Below are positions 31,268 through 37,713 of a DNA stretch of 37,713 bases, piece after piece (position 1 is the stretch's first letter; each line of letters opens with the position of its first letter). Source of the DNA: Komagataeibacter europaeus LMG 18890 (GTDB taxonomy: Bacteria; Pseudomonadota; Alphaproteobacteria; Acetobacterales; Acetobacteraceae); assembly GCF_000285295.1 (NCBI RefSeq), contig NZ_CADP01000023.1:5037-42749 (forward strand). Reading direction: 5' to 3'. Both the position numbers and the translations under genes were made by a program. The notes beneath the pieces were generated by a model. It was not told the origin of the DNA. It saw nothing but the letters and a program-made list of their open reading frames with translations, and did not search any database.

Positions 31268-32479
31268 AAGGGAGCTTTCCTTCGTTCTCCTTGGACTGTC
31301 TTCCGCCAGAAACATTCTCAAAATTGGTTTATCCGATTTTCGATTCGGGGGCAGGGACAGATTCGCAAATCCCTTCAGACACCCGATGAACACGAAGCCC
31401 ATGCCATTGCCCCGAGAGTTTACTACTCCGCCCTCTTGAGAGCCGAACAGGGCTTAGAGGCCCGTGACAAGGCCGTAAGCGTGCTGGTGGAGGAATGGAA
31501 GGAGGAGGGAAAGCTAACAGCCCCTGAACTATCTGCCCTCCGTTATGTGATTGAGTTCTTCGGGGACATGAAACCTGCCGAAATCACATACAAAACATTA
31601 ACGGAATTTACGGATTGGCGGGTATCCTATTGGACCAAGGGACCGGGCAAGGACATTGAGTTCATTACCTACCAGCGAGATGGTAGAACCATAAGACGAC
31701 CGCCCACCCGTAAGGTTCCAAGTTCATCCACGCTCAAAAGTGAGCAGGTGGTCCTAAAGAAGTTCCTGACCTGGTGTCAGAACCACGGGCAAATCAAGAC
31801 AATCCCCAAATTCGAAAAGATAAAGGGGGAGGTCCATAACAGACCCGGATTCTCAAAGGCCGAACTGGATTTGCTTATCAGCACGCTCCGCAAAAGGATG
31901 TTGGCTCCAAGCCTGACCCCGATAGAACGTTACCCGCATATGCTCTTGTTCGCATACGTGGGGATCATGTGGGGAAGCGGTATGCGTCCCCTTGAATGTC
32001 AGAAGCTAACTTGGGCTGACTTACTTGGATTTGAGCAATGCCGGACCTCTCCCATTGGAAAAGGGGAACTGACCATCCGGGTTCATGGCAAATCCAAGTC
32101 CCGTGAATTTGTGCCACTTGATGGAGTTATTGCTGATTTCCTGTCCATCTGGAACGCACAGACAACCCTATGGGGCAAACAACCCCTGCCCTCTGATCTT
32201 ATCTTTCGGAATGTCCATCAGAAGCCCATTGTGACCTTTAACCCGGAAGTCGTGGCCCTTCTCAATGAGTGTCATCTTCGTATGGATTACCGGGGAGCAA
32301 AGAGGACGGCGTATTCTTTCAGACATTACTATATCACATACCTGCTAAACGCTAAGGTGGACATATATGATGTGGCAAGGAACTGCGGGACATCCGTCCA
32401 GATGATCGAAAAATTTTATTCTCATGTGACATTAGGGGCCATGCGGGATCGCCTACGCCCCGAAGGTTCCCGGCTATGA
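31241..32479 (+). CDS. tyrosine-type site-specific integrase
   Basis: A 412-residue tyrosine recombinase that should integrate the element at tRNA-Lys. The N-terminal arm-binding region reads RSPWTVFRQKHSQNWFIRF; a SAM-like core-binding domain covers about 80-180. Catalytic residues: Arg249 (GSGMRPLE), Lys284 (HGKSKSREFVPL), Arg361 (YSFRHYYITYLL, where the first box-II His is Tyr) and the nucleophile Tyr393 (MIEKFYSHVT). I chose the GTG at 31241 because AGGGG lies eight bases upstream; another GTG at 31220 is less well placed. It is next to attL and reads inward. Confidence 0.93.
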   Translation: MDQHSSSIAKGAFLRSPWTVFRQKHSQNWFIRFSIRGQGQIRKSLQTPDEHEAHAIAPRVYYSALLRAEQGLEARDKAVSVLVEEWKEEGKLTAPELSALRYVIEFFGDMKPAEITYKTLTEFTDWRVSYWTKGPGKDIEFITYQRDGRTIRRPPTRKVPSSSTLKSEQVVLKKFLTWCQNHGQIKTIPKFEKIKGEVHNRPGFSKAELDLLISTLRKRMLAPSLTPIERYPHMLLFAYVGIMWGSGMRPLECQKLTWADLLGFEQCRTSPIGKGELTIRVHGKSKSREFVPLDGVIADFLSIWNAQTTLWGKQPLPSDLIFRNVHQKPIVTFNPEVVALLNECHLRMDYRGAKRTAYSFRHYYITYLLNAKVDIYDVARNCGTSVQMIEKFYSHVTLGAMRDRLRPEGSRL

Positions 32480-32546
32480 CATTTCTTGAATCCATGCGTG
32501 AGGATTTGAGACCTCGGGCAACCTCATATTGAAGTCGGGGACTGGA

Positions 32547-32741
32547 ATGAAGATGACACGCATACGCTTCACTATAGAGCGTGAGACCAAGGAACAGGCT
32601 AAAGCCATCCTCAAGGAAAACGGTTGGACCATGAGCGGATATCTAGCAACCGCCTTGGCTCTGATTACCGAAGACCCGGTTAAGAACTACCCCTTGCTCA
32701 CTGGCAAGCCATGGCCTGGGACATCCCCGGCTGGCACATGA
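32547..32741 (+). CDS. small ribbon-helix-helix-like protein
   Basis: A 64-residue protein. RIRFTIERETKEQAKAILKENGWTMSGYLATALALI has the strand-helix-helix pattern of RelB/DinJ-type antitoxins and related DNA-binding proteins, including the GWTMS turn. The C-terminus (DPVKNYPLLTGKPWPGTS) could be a partner-binding tail, but no toxin gene is adjacent. It might regulate integrase or excision. Two starts are possible, 32547 and 32553. It is 67 bases after the integrase gene. Confidence 0.55.
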   Translation: MKMTRIRFTIERETKEQAKAILKENGWTMSGYLATALALITEDPVKNYPLLTGKPWPGTSPAGT

Positions 32742-33057
32742 GCCACAGACATATGGCAGGATTGGCTTTAGTCTTGGCCCGTCGATTCATTCCCGGATAA
32801 CTGCCAAGAAACCACTTTTCAAAAAAACCCGCGCGCAAAAAAATAAGGGGTTGTTGCGTTAGGTAGGCATGCCTTTTTGAAAATGACCCCTGTAGGGGGG
32901 GGGTATGAGCGTTCATATACCCAGGACCTTACCTCCAAACTCCTAAAACATACGGGATGGGCCTTGCCAAAAATTTAGCGAAATACCTATTATATAATAG
33001 GGTTTTCGCTAAAATTTTGGCAGATTAAGAGAGGTAACACCTTAAAAAGTGAATGCT
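32742..33057. other. noncoding stretch of the integrated element
   Basis: No convincing gene. It has a run of nine G at 32896-32904, a GGGTATGA/TTCATATACCC hairpin (about 32904-32929), and a 58-bp palindrome at 32965-33022. It is the most structured part of the element and could be an origin, a recombination enhancer or a regulatory region. Confidence 0.6.
32965..33022. repeat. 58-bp near-perfect palindrome
   Basis: Left arm TGCCAAAAATTTAGCGAAA, centre CCTATTATATAATAGG, right arm TTTCGCTAAAATTTTGGCA. The centre is a perfect 16-bp palindrome and the arms match at 18 of 19 positions. It is very AT-rich and could extrude as a cruciform. Confidence 0.85.
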
Positions 33058-33092
33058 CAAAAAAGAGCCGGGTTCATTCCCCGGCTCTTTTT
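33058..33092. terminator. bidirectional terminator after the 80-residue gene
   Basis: GAGCCGGG (33065-33072) pairs with CCCGGCTC (33080-33087), with A tract before and T tract after. It directly follows the stop of the minus-strand gene. Confidence 0.85.
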
Positions 33093-33093
33093 G

Positions 33094-33336
33094 TTATCCA
33101 ATCACGAATGTGCGGAACTTCCCGATATGTTCAGGTGTCCAGTCATACAGGTTGTAGGGCAATCCCTCATTGCTGGCCCATATCTGGTAGCACTCATCCA
33201 CCAGATTCGCTGAATAGGGGCCACAGCAGATAGTGGCCCCATCCCACTCATCCAGTTCATAATCGCTTTTAATGGCCGCATATTCGATTGCGCTATGTGT
33301 GGACATGAAATGTAATAATTTTTCTTCTGATGTCAT
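33094..33336 (-). CDS. orphan 80-residue acidic protein
   Basis: Starts MTSEEKLLHFMSTHSAIEYAA with AGGAG five bases before the ATG and ends at a strong terminator, so it is very likely a real gene. It is acidic and rich in Tyr, Trp and Cys (YELDEWDGATICCGPYSA, YNLYDWTPEHIGKF), with no signal peptide or membrane segment. I do not recognise a family. It is the only candidate cargo of the element, and small acidic proteins of mobile elements include inhibitors of host defence, but nothing here proves that. Confidence 0.7.
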   Translation of the reverse strand: MTSEEKLLHFMSTHSAIEYAAIKSDYELDEWDGATICCGPYSANLVDECYQIWASNEGLPYNLYDWTPEHIGKFRTFVIG

Positions 33337-33480
33337 TCAGTCTCCTTTTTAAACATGCTGAAGCCCCGACAGGTGCGGGTGGATTTGTCTTCAGTTTTGG
33401 GGTTAGACGCGGTATGCGTCCGCTCATGGATTTATCAAAACAAATGGGGAAGCCAAATTAAAAAGGGGTAAGGCTCAATC

Positions 33481-33600
33481 TGTAACTTTAGACCTTGCTC
33501 TAAAGTTACCTTTCGGATGTGACACTTTTATGTAACTTTAGGGTTGTTTTTAGATTTATGTGACATATATTCGTCAGGGTCTTAAATCCTAAAGTTACAC
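33481..33600 (+). promoter_or_regulatory. res-like resolvase site
   Basis: A 28-bp inverted repeat GTAACTTTAGA/TCTAAAGTTAC with six central bases (33482-33509) resembles res subsite I. Then TGTGACAC (33518), TGTAACTTTAGG (33531-33542), TGTGACAT (33560) and CCTAAAGTTACA (33588-33599) give further half-sites. The total of about 120 bp directly before the resolvase gene matches the size of a Tn3-type res site. The 144 bases before it (33337-33480) show nothing else. Confidence 0.6.
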
Positions 33601-33615
33601 ATTCGGAGGTGGCGC

Positions 33616-34173
33616 ATGCTTATCGGTTACGCACGGACCAGCACAACGGATCAGGTGGCCGGTTTGGAAGGTCAGGTTAGGGAGCTGAAAGCCAAGGGCT
33701 GTGCCAAGGTGTATGCGGAGCAGATATCAGCTACCTCCGCCCGTAGGCCAGAATTGACAGCTTGTATGGATAACCTACGGGCCGGTGATGTGCTGGTGGT
33801 TGCCAAGCCTGATCGTCTGGCACGTTCGACGGCGGATTTGTTGGCTCTGGTTAAAGATATTGAAGCCAAAGACGCTGCCCTGTTGATCCTTTCAATGGGA
33901 GGTCAGGAATTGGATACCCGCAATCCGACCAGCAAACTGATGCTAACCATGCTTGCCGCTGTGGCGGAATTTGAACGCGATCTTATGAAGGAAAGGCAGG
34001 CGGAAGGGATCGCCAAGGCAAAGGCAGATGGCCGCTATAAAGGGCGCAAGCCCTTGGCTGAATCTATCCGTAAACAGGTTATGGAACGACATCAGGCGGG
34101 TATGGGGGCAACAGCCATTGCCCGTGAATTGGATATCAGCCGCATGACAGTTTATCGCATCACGGAAAAGTGA
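33616..34173 (+). CDS. serine recombinase (resolvase/invertase family)
   Basis: A 185-residue small serine recombinase. The nucleophile is Ser9 (MLIGYARTST), with catalytic Arg67 and Arg70 in AKPDRLARST, the E helix AVAEFERDLMKERQAEGI, and a C-terminal helix-turn-helix HQAGMGATAIARELDISRMTVYRI. GGAGG is six bases before the ATG. The res-like array before it suggests it resolves cointegrates or dimers and represses its own promoter. Its GC content is lower than the chromosome. Confidence 0.94.
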   Translation: MLIGYARTSTTDQVAGLEGQVRELKAKGCAKVYAEQISATSARRPELTACMDNLRAGDVLVVAKPDRLARSTADLLALVKDIEAKDAALLILSMGGQELDTRNPTSKLMLTMLAAVAEFERDLMKERQAEGIAKAKADGRYKGRKPLAESIRKQVMERHQAGMGATAIARELDISRMTVYRITEK

Positions 34174-34276
34174 TTGTAGAGCCTATCTACATTTTATTTT
34201 GTGGAATGTAGCAGATTTAGCATATTTTCATATGTGTTTTCGTTTGTTTTCAAATGATTATACGTAATCCATTTCC

Positions 34277-34319
34277 ACTTTTAATCGAATGGTCGTGGGT
34301 TCGAACCCCACCCGGCTCA
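34277..34319 (+). repeat. right attachment site, tRNA-Lys 3' fragment
   Basis: The displaced original 3' end of the tRNA, 42 of 43 identical to 31088-31130. It cannot form a tRNA: the bases before it (ATCCATTTCC) do not provide a 5' half. Confidence 0.9.
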
Positions 34320-34791
34320 CCATTCCTGTCTTCCCTTTTCCAATGCCATGCAGACCGTCCCCTTCGGGCCACGCGTCCTTTCCGGGCGTTCGAACCCGTT
34401 GCCGGACCCGTTCGCGCACCGCGATGCGAACCGGCCGGGTTCATGGCCCGGTTCACCAGAACATAATATTTCATGGGCTATCCTCCCTCTGGCATCGGGG
34501 GAAACCGTCGCCTGTCTCCGCCCCATCAGGGCGGGAGCGGTGGGGCGATCATGCGCGCCCACGGGCATATGGATGTTCGATTTAATAATTAAGTTATCTG
34601 TTTTTGATTGTTTTTATAATTTTATGTCTTGATTTGCGCTTATTTTTTCAAATAAATCACCATTCGCCGTGCGGTCACAGGATATTCGCACATTCCGGCC
34701 GCTTTTAAACCCGCTGTCGTTGCCGGTGCAATGGATGGCGAACCTGCCCACCCTGCTTTCGGGGCAGGTCTATCAATGTCTGTGAGAGCCC
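34320..34791 (+). other. intergenic region before edd
   Basis: No gene seen. The first 250 bases are GC-rich chromosomal sequence; 34575-34670 is sharply AT-rich with TATAAT at 34615-34620 and no good -35. A CTGCCC/GGGCAG hairpin lies about 34745-34770. The AT-rich part is the likeliest promoter of edd-eda. Confidence 0.5.
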
Positions 34792-36630
34792 ATGACCCTG
34801 CACCCCGTCCTGACCGCCGTGACCGAACGGGTCATTTCCCGTTCGGCCCGTAGCCGCAGCGCCTACCTGGACCTGATCGCGCGTGAGCGTGAAAACGGCA
34901 TAAGCCGCCCCCGCCTCGCCTGCGGCAACCTTGCGCACGCCATCGCGGCATCGGGCGATGACAAGACGGGGCTGCGATCGGCGCGCGGCATGAATATCGG
35001 GATCATCACGTCATACAACGACATGCTGTCCGCCCATCAGCCCTATGGCCGCTATCCCGACCAGATCAAGCTGTTCGCGCGCGAAGTGGGCGGCACGGCG
35101 CAGGTCGCGGGGGCAACACCCGCCATGTGCGATGGCGTGACGCAGGGGCAGCCGGGGATGGAAATCTCCCTGTTCAGCCGCGACGTGATCGCCATGTCCA
35201 CGGCGGTGGGGCTGAGTCATGGCATGTACGAAGGCGTCGCCATGCTGGGCATCTGTGACAAGATCGTGCCCGGCCTGCTGATCGGCGCGCTGCGCTTTGG
35301 CCATCTGCCCACCATCCTGATCCCGTCGGGGCCAATGCCATCGGGCCTGCCCAACAGCGAAAAGCAGCGCATCCGCCAGCTTTACGCCGAAGGCAAGGTG
35401 GACAAGGAACGCCTGATGGATGCGGAATCCGATTCCTATCATGCGGCGGGCACCTGCACGTTCTATGGCACGGCCAACACCAACCAGATGCTGATGGAAG
35501 TGATGGGGCTGCACCTGCCCGGTTCCTCCTTCGTGCCGCCCAATACGAAACTGCGGCAGGAACTGACGCGGGCCGCCATCCACCGGCTAAGCGAAATCGG
35601 CGCACGCGGCGAGGACTATCGCCCGCTGGGCCAGTGCGTGGATGAACGCGCCATCGTCAATGCCGCCGTCGGGCTGCTGGCCACGGGCGGATCGACCAAC
35701 CTTGCCATTCACCTGCCCGCCATGGCGCGGGCGGCGGGCATCGTGATCGACTGGGACGATCTGGATCAGCTTTCCTCCGTCGTGCCGCAACTGACCCGTG
35801 TCTATCCCAACGGATCGGCGGACGTGAACGCCTTCCATGCGGTGGGCGGCATGCCCAGCCTGATCGGCTCCCTGCTGGATGCCGGGCTGCTGCATCCCGA
35901 CATCATGACCGTGGCCCGTGGTGGCTTTGCCGAATACCGCAGGAAACCCTGCATGAAGGACGATGCGCTGACATGGGAAGAGGCTGGCCCCTCCACCGAC
36001 GACACCATCCTGCGCGCGCCCGCCAACCCCTTTCGCGCCGATGGCGGCATGAAGGTCATGGACGGCAATCTGGGCCGCGGCATTTACAAGACCAGTTCCG
36101 TCGCCCCCGAACGCTGGACGATCGAAGCCCCGGCCGCCGTGTTCGACCATCAGGAAGACGTGCTGACGGCCTTCCGTGATGGAAAGCTGGACCGGGACGT
36201 GGTTGTCGTCGTGCGCTTCCAGGGTCCCGCCGCCAACGGCATGCCCGAACTGCACAAGCTGACGCCGACGCTGGCGGTGCTGCAGGATCGTGGGCACAAG
36301 GTGGCGCTGGTGACCGATGGCCGCATGTCGGGCGCAAGCGGCAAGGTGCCCGCCGCCATCCACATCGGCCCCGAAGCCTATGTCGGCGGCCCGCTGTCGC
36401 TGCTGCGCGATGGCGACATGGTGCGCGTATGCGCGCGGACGGGTCAGATCGATACGCTGGTGTCGGCCACGGAACTGGCAAACCGCACGCCGTCGCGCCC
36501 GCCCGCGCCGCAGTTTGGCACGGGGCGTGAACTGTTCGCGCTCATGCGCGCAAATGTGGACATGCCAGAACAGGGGGCGTCGGCCATCCTTGCCTCCATG
36601 GACCACATGGCGGCACAAGAAGACGCCTGA
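34792..36630 (+). CDS. edd: phosphogluconate dehydratase
   Basis: Dehydrates 6-phosphogluconate to KDPG, first dedicated step of the Entner-Doudoroff route. The 612-residue IlvD/Edd-family protein has iron-sulfur cysteines C113 ([14 protein letters not shown]), C155 ([10 protein letters not shown]) and C222 ([14 protein letters not shown]), plus [12 protein letters not shown] and the C-terminal [17 protein letters not shown]. The length of about 610 separates it from dihydroxyacid dehydratase. It has a weak ribosome-binding site and precedes eda by 46 bases. Confidence 0.96.
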   Translation: MTLHPVLTAVTERVISRSARSRSAYLDLIARERENGISRPRLACGNLAHAIAASGDDKTGLRSARGMNIGIITSYNDMLSAHQPYGRYPDQIKLFAREVGGTAQVAGATPAMCDGVTQGQPGMEISLFSRDVIAMSTAVGLSHGMYEGVAMLGICDKIVPGLLIGALRFGHLPTILIPSGPMPSGLPNSEKQRIRQLYAEGKVDKERLMDAESDSYHAAGTCTFYGTANTNQMLMEVMGLHLPGSSFVPPNTKLRQELTRAAIHRLSEIGARGEDYRPLGQCVDERAIVNAAVGLLATGGSTNLAIHLPAMARAAGIVIDWDDLDQLSSVVPQLTRVYPNGSADVNAFHAVGGMPSLIGSLLDAGLLHPDIMTVARGGFAEYRRKPCMKDDALTWEEAGPSTDDTILRAPANPFRADGGMKVMDGNLGRGIYKTSSVAPERWTIEAPAAVFDHQEDVLTAFRDGKLDRDVVVVVRFQGPAANGMPELHKLTPTLAVLQDRGHKVALVTDGRMSGASGKVPAAIHIGPEAYVGGPLSLLRDGDMVRVCARTGQIDTLVSATELANRTPSRPPAPQFGTGRELFALMRANVDMPEQGASAILASMDHMAAQEDA

Positions 36631-36676
36631 ACCCCGGCGCACGCGCCGCGAAACGTTGTGAAAAAGGGAAGCCGAC

Positions 36677-37291
36677 ATGGCCCGCATTGAAGACATCATG
36701 ACCCTTGCCCCGGTTATTCCGGTGCTGGTCATTCACGATCCCGCCCATGCCCGCCCGGTGGCCGAGGCCCTTGTGGCCGGTGGCCTGCGTGCGCTGGAAG
36801 TAACGCTGCGCACCGAATGCGCGCTGGACGTCATTGCCGATATGGCCAAGGTGGAAGGCGCCGTGGTGGGCGCTGGCACCGTGCTGAATGGCGATGACCT
36901 GAAAAGTTCGGTTGACGCGGGCGCCCGCTTTATCGTCAGCCCCGGCCTGACCGCCAATGTCGCCCATGCCGCGAATGCGTGCGAAGTCCCGCTGCTGCCC
37001 GGCACGGCCAATGCCAGCGACATCATGCGCGGGCTGGACCTGGGGCTTACGCATTTCAAGTTCTTCCCCGCCGTCGCTGCGGGTGGCATCCCGGCGCTGA
37101 AGGCCCTGTCCGCCCCGTTTGGCCAAGCGCGTTTCTGCCCCACCGGCGGCATCAAGGCCGATACGGCAGCGGACTGGCTGGGCCTGCCCTCCGTTCTGTG
37201 CGTGGGTGGGTCATGGCTGGTACCTGCGGGCACGCCCGATGTCGCGGCGATTACGGCGCGCGCAAAGCAGGCAGCCGCCCTGAAAGCCTGA
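36677..37291 (+). CDS. eda: KDPG aldolase
   Basis: Splits 2-keto-3-deoxy-6-phosphogluconate into pyruvate and glyceraldehyde-3-phosphate. The 204-residue class I aldolase has the general acid-base Glu41 (ALEVTLRT), GAGTVLN, FIVSPG, and the Schiff-base Lys128 (LTHFKFFPA), followed by PTGGIKADTA. AGGGA lies about eight bases before the ATG. Forms an operon with edd; its product feeds gap and pgk. Confidence 0.97.
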   Translation: MARIEDIMTLAPVIPVLVIHDPAHARPVAEALVAGGLRALEVTLRTECALDVIADMAKVEGAVVGAGTVLNGDDLKSSVDAGARFIVSPGLTANVAHAANACEVPLLPGTANASDIMRGLDLGLTHFKFFPAVAAGGIPALKALSAPFGQARFCPTGGIKADTAADWLGLPSVLCVGGSWLVPAGTPDVAAITARAKQAAALKA

Positions 37292-37317
37292 TTTCCTCAT
37301 AACTCATTGATAAAAAT

Positions 37318-37346
37318 AAAAGTTTACCGGGTGCCGCCTTTTTTCA
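37318..37346 (+). repeat. dispersed palindromic element, copy D, interrupted
   Basis: AAAGTTTACCGGGTGCC followed by GCCTTTTTTCA matches copy A for nearly the whole left half, then stops where the insertion sequence begins. It lies 26 bases past eda. Confidence 0.65.
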
Positions 37347-37713
37347 GGGCCTGTTGGGAATTAACGCGAATTGATGATTGCGGCGGTAAGATAAATCATC
37401 GCTGCGAATGATCTGTCGGTCTTGTCGCTTCGCATGGCGATGCGCTTGAACTCCTTGAGCTTGCAGAAGAAGTTCTCGATGAGATGGCGTGCCTTGAACA
37501 GGGCTCCATCGAAGGGTCGCCTGTCGAGGCGGTTCCGACGCTGGGGAATGACCACGCGGGCCCCTTGCGCGCGTATGGTGTCCACGATCCAGTGGACATC
37601 GAACGCCTTGTCAGCAAGAAGTCCCTCAAAATCAGCCGGTTCAAGGAGAGGCGCCACCCCGACCGTATCGTAATGCTGGCCGGGGATAAGCGTAAAGCGG
37701 ACCAGATTGCCCA
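37347..37713 (-). mobile_element. IS5-like insertion sequence, partial
   Basis: Starts GGGCCTGTTGGGAATTAACG, just after TTTTTTCA of repeat copy D, and runs off the window. The boundary is placed where similarity to the repeat ends. TCA at the junction would fit the TNA target duplication of IS5 relatives such as IS1031. Confidence 0.75.
37361..37713 (-). CDS. IS5-family transposase, C-terminal part
   Basis: The 117 visible codons start within GNLVRFTLIPGQHYDTVGVAP and continue LLADKAFDVHWIVDTIRAQGARVVIPQRRNR, with the C-terminal catalytic Glu in the Y/R-x3-E-x6-K signature region RHLIENFFCKLKEFKR, ending TAAIINSR. The frame continues past the window edge, so the N-terminal part with the two catalytic Asp (one may be in LADKAFD) is incomplete. 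Members are often split by a frameshift into two frames; this cannot be judged here. Confidence 0.88.
   Translation of the reverse strand, partial: GNLVRFTLIPGQHYDTVGVAPLLEPADFEGLLADKAFDVHWIVDTIRAQGARVVIPQRRNRLDRRPFDGALFKARHLIENFFCKLKEFKRIAMRSDKTDRSFAAMIYLTAAIINSR

Larger units (their letters stand above)
31088..34319 (+). mobile_element. tRNA-Lys-integrated element, about 3.2 kb
   Basis: Bounded by a 43-bp direct repeat of the tRNA-Lys 3' end. Content in order: integrase-arm-like repeats, tyrosine integrase, ribbon-helix-helix-like protein, a noncoding stretch with a 58-bp palindrome, an 80-residue acidic protein on the minus strand, a res-like site and a serine resolvase. Base composition is visibly less GC-rich than the flanking chromosome. 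No replication protein, relaxase, capsid or obvious cargo is present. It could be a minimal satellite or integrative element, or a remnant of a larger one. The two borders and integrase are intact by eye. Confidence 0.88.

Noticed and set aside
32547-32741. Antitoxin of a toxin-antitoxin pair
   Set aside because: The RHH-like pattern fits, but no toxin-like frame is adjacent; kept as a small DNA-binding protein only.
32698-32916. 72-codon minus-strand frame beside the RHH-like gene
   Set aside because: Nearest purine-rich site is about 15 bases from the ATG, it covers hairpins and a G9 run, and no family features are seen.
33481-33600. CRISPR array
   Set aside because: Repeats are short, in both orientations and unevenly spaced; they fit resolvase half-sites. 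No CRISPR array was seen anywhere in the window.
34277-34319. Second tRNA-Lys gene
   Set aside because: Only the 3' 43 bases are present, without acceptor 5' strand or D arm; it is the attR copy.

Overview
The window looks like chromosome of an acetic acid bacterium (Acetobacteraceae), most likely Komagataeibacter or Gluconacetobacter. The grounds are very high GC with GC-rich third positions, an alphaproteobacterial 5-aminolevulinate synthase, an Entner-Doudoroff edd-eda pair, a gap-pgk operon headed by a transketolase-like gene, and protein sequences typical of that family. Genus is an inference; no 16S gene is present.

Layout. Positions 1-1562 (minus strand) hold the start of hemA and a small lipoprotein. 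Positions 1692-5902 (plus) form tkt-like/gap/pgk, in which the transketolase homologue has lost nearly every recognisable cofactor and catalytic residue. Positions 6030-9591 (minus) are gloA, dapF, mtaB and ftsY, the last three overlapping or touching. Positions 9681-12828 (plus) are a divergent methyltransferase-like protein, a large porin with a coiled-coil and histidine-rich N-terminal region, and a small exported protein. Positions 12930-15732 (minus) are a FecCD-type ABC importer with overlapping genes. Positions 15976-20796 (minus) are the glycine cleavage operon: tandem glycine riboswitch, a 49-codon leader ORF whose ribosome-binding site lies in a hairpin, then gcvT, gcvH and gcvP. Next come a small monooxygenase, speE, speD and uvrA (minus), ssb, gyrA, coaD and ppiB (plus).

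Accessory part. A complete tRNA-Lys(UUU) gene at 31058-31130 is the left border of a compact AT-richer integrative element of about 3.2 kb. Its right border is a 43-bp copy of the tRNA 3' end at 34277-34319. It carries a tyrosine integrase, a small ribbon-helix-helix-like protein, a 58-bp near-perfect palindrome, an orphan 80-residue acidic protein, and a serine resolvase directly behind a res-like array. Beyond it edd and eda resume the chromosome, and an IS5-like insertion sequence runs off the right edge.

A dispersed element of about 78 bp with cloverleaf-like folding potential occurs four times, always in intergenic space just past a gene end. The fourth copy is interrupted by the IS. The strongest candidates for under-described biology are the inactive-looking transketolase in the glycolytic operon, the riboswitch-controlled leader ORF coupled to gcvT, the cargo-poor tRNA-Lys element with its res site and palindrome, and the repeat family.
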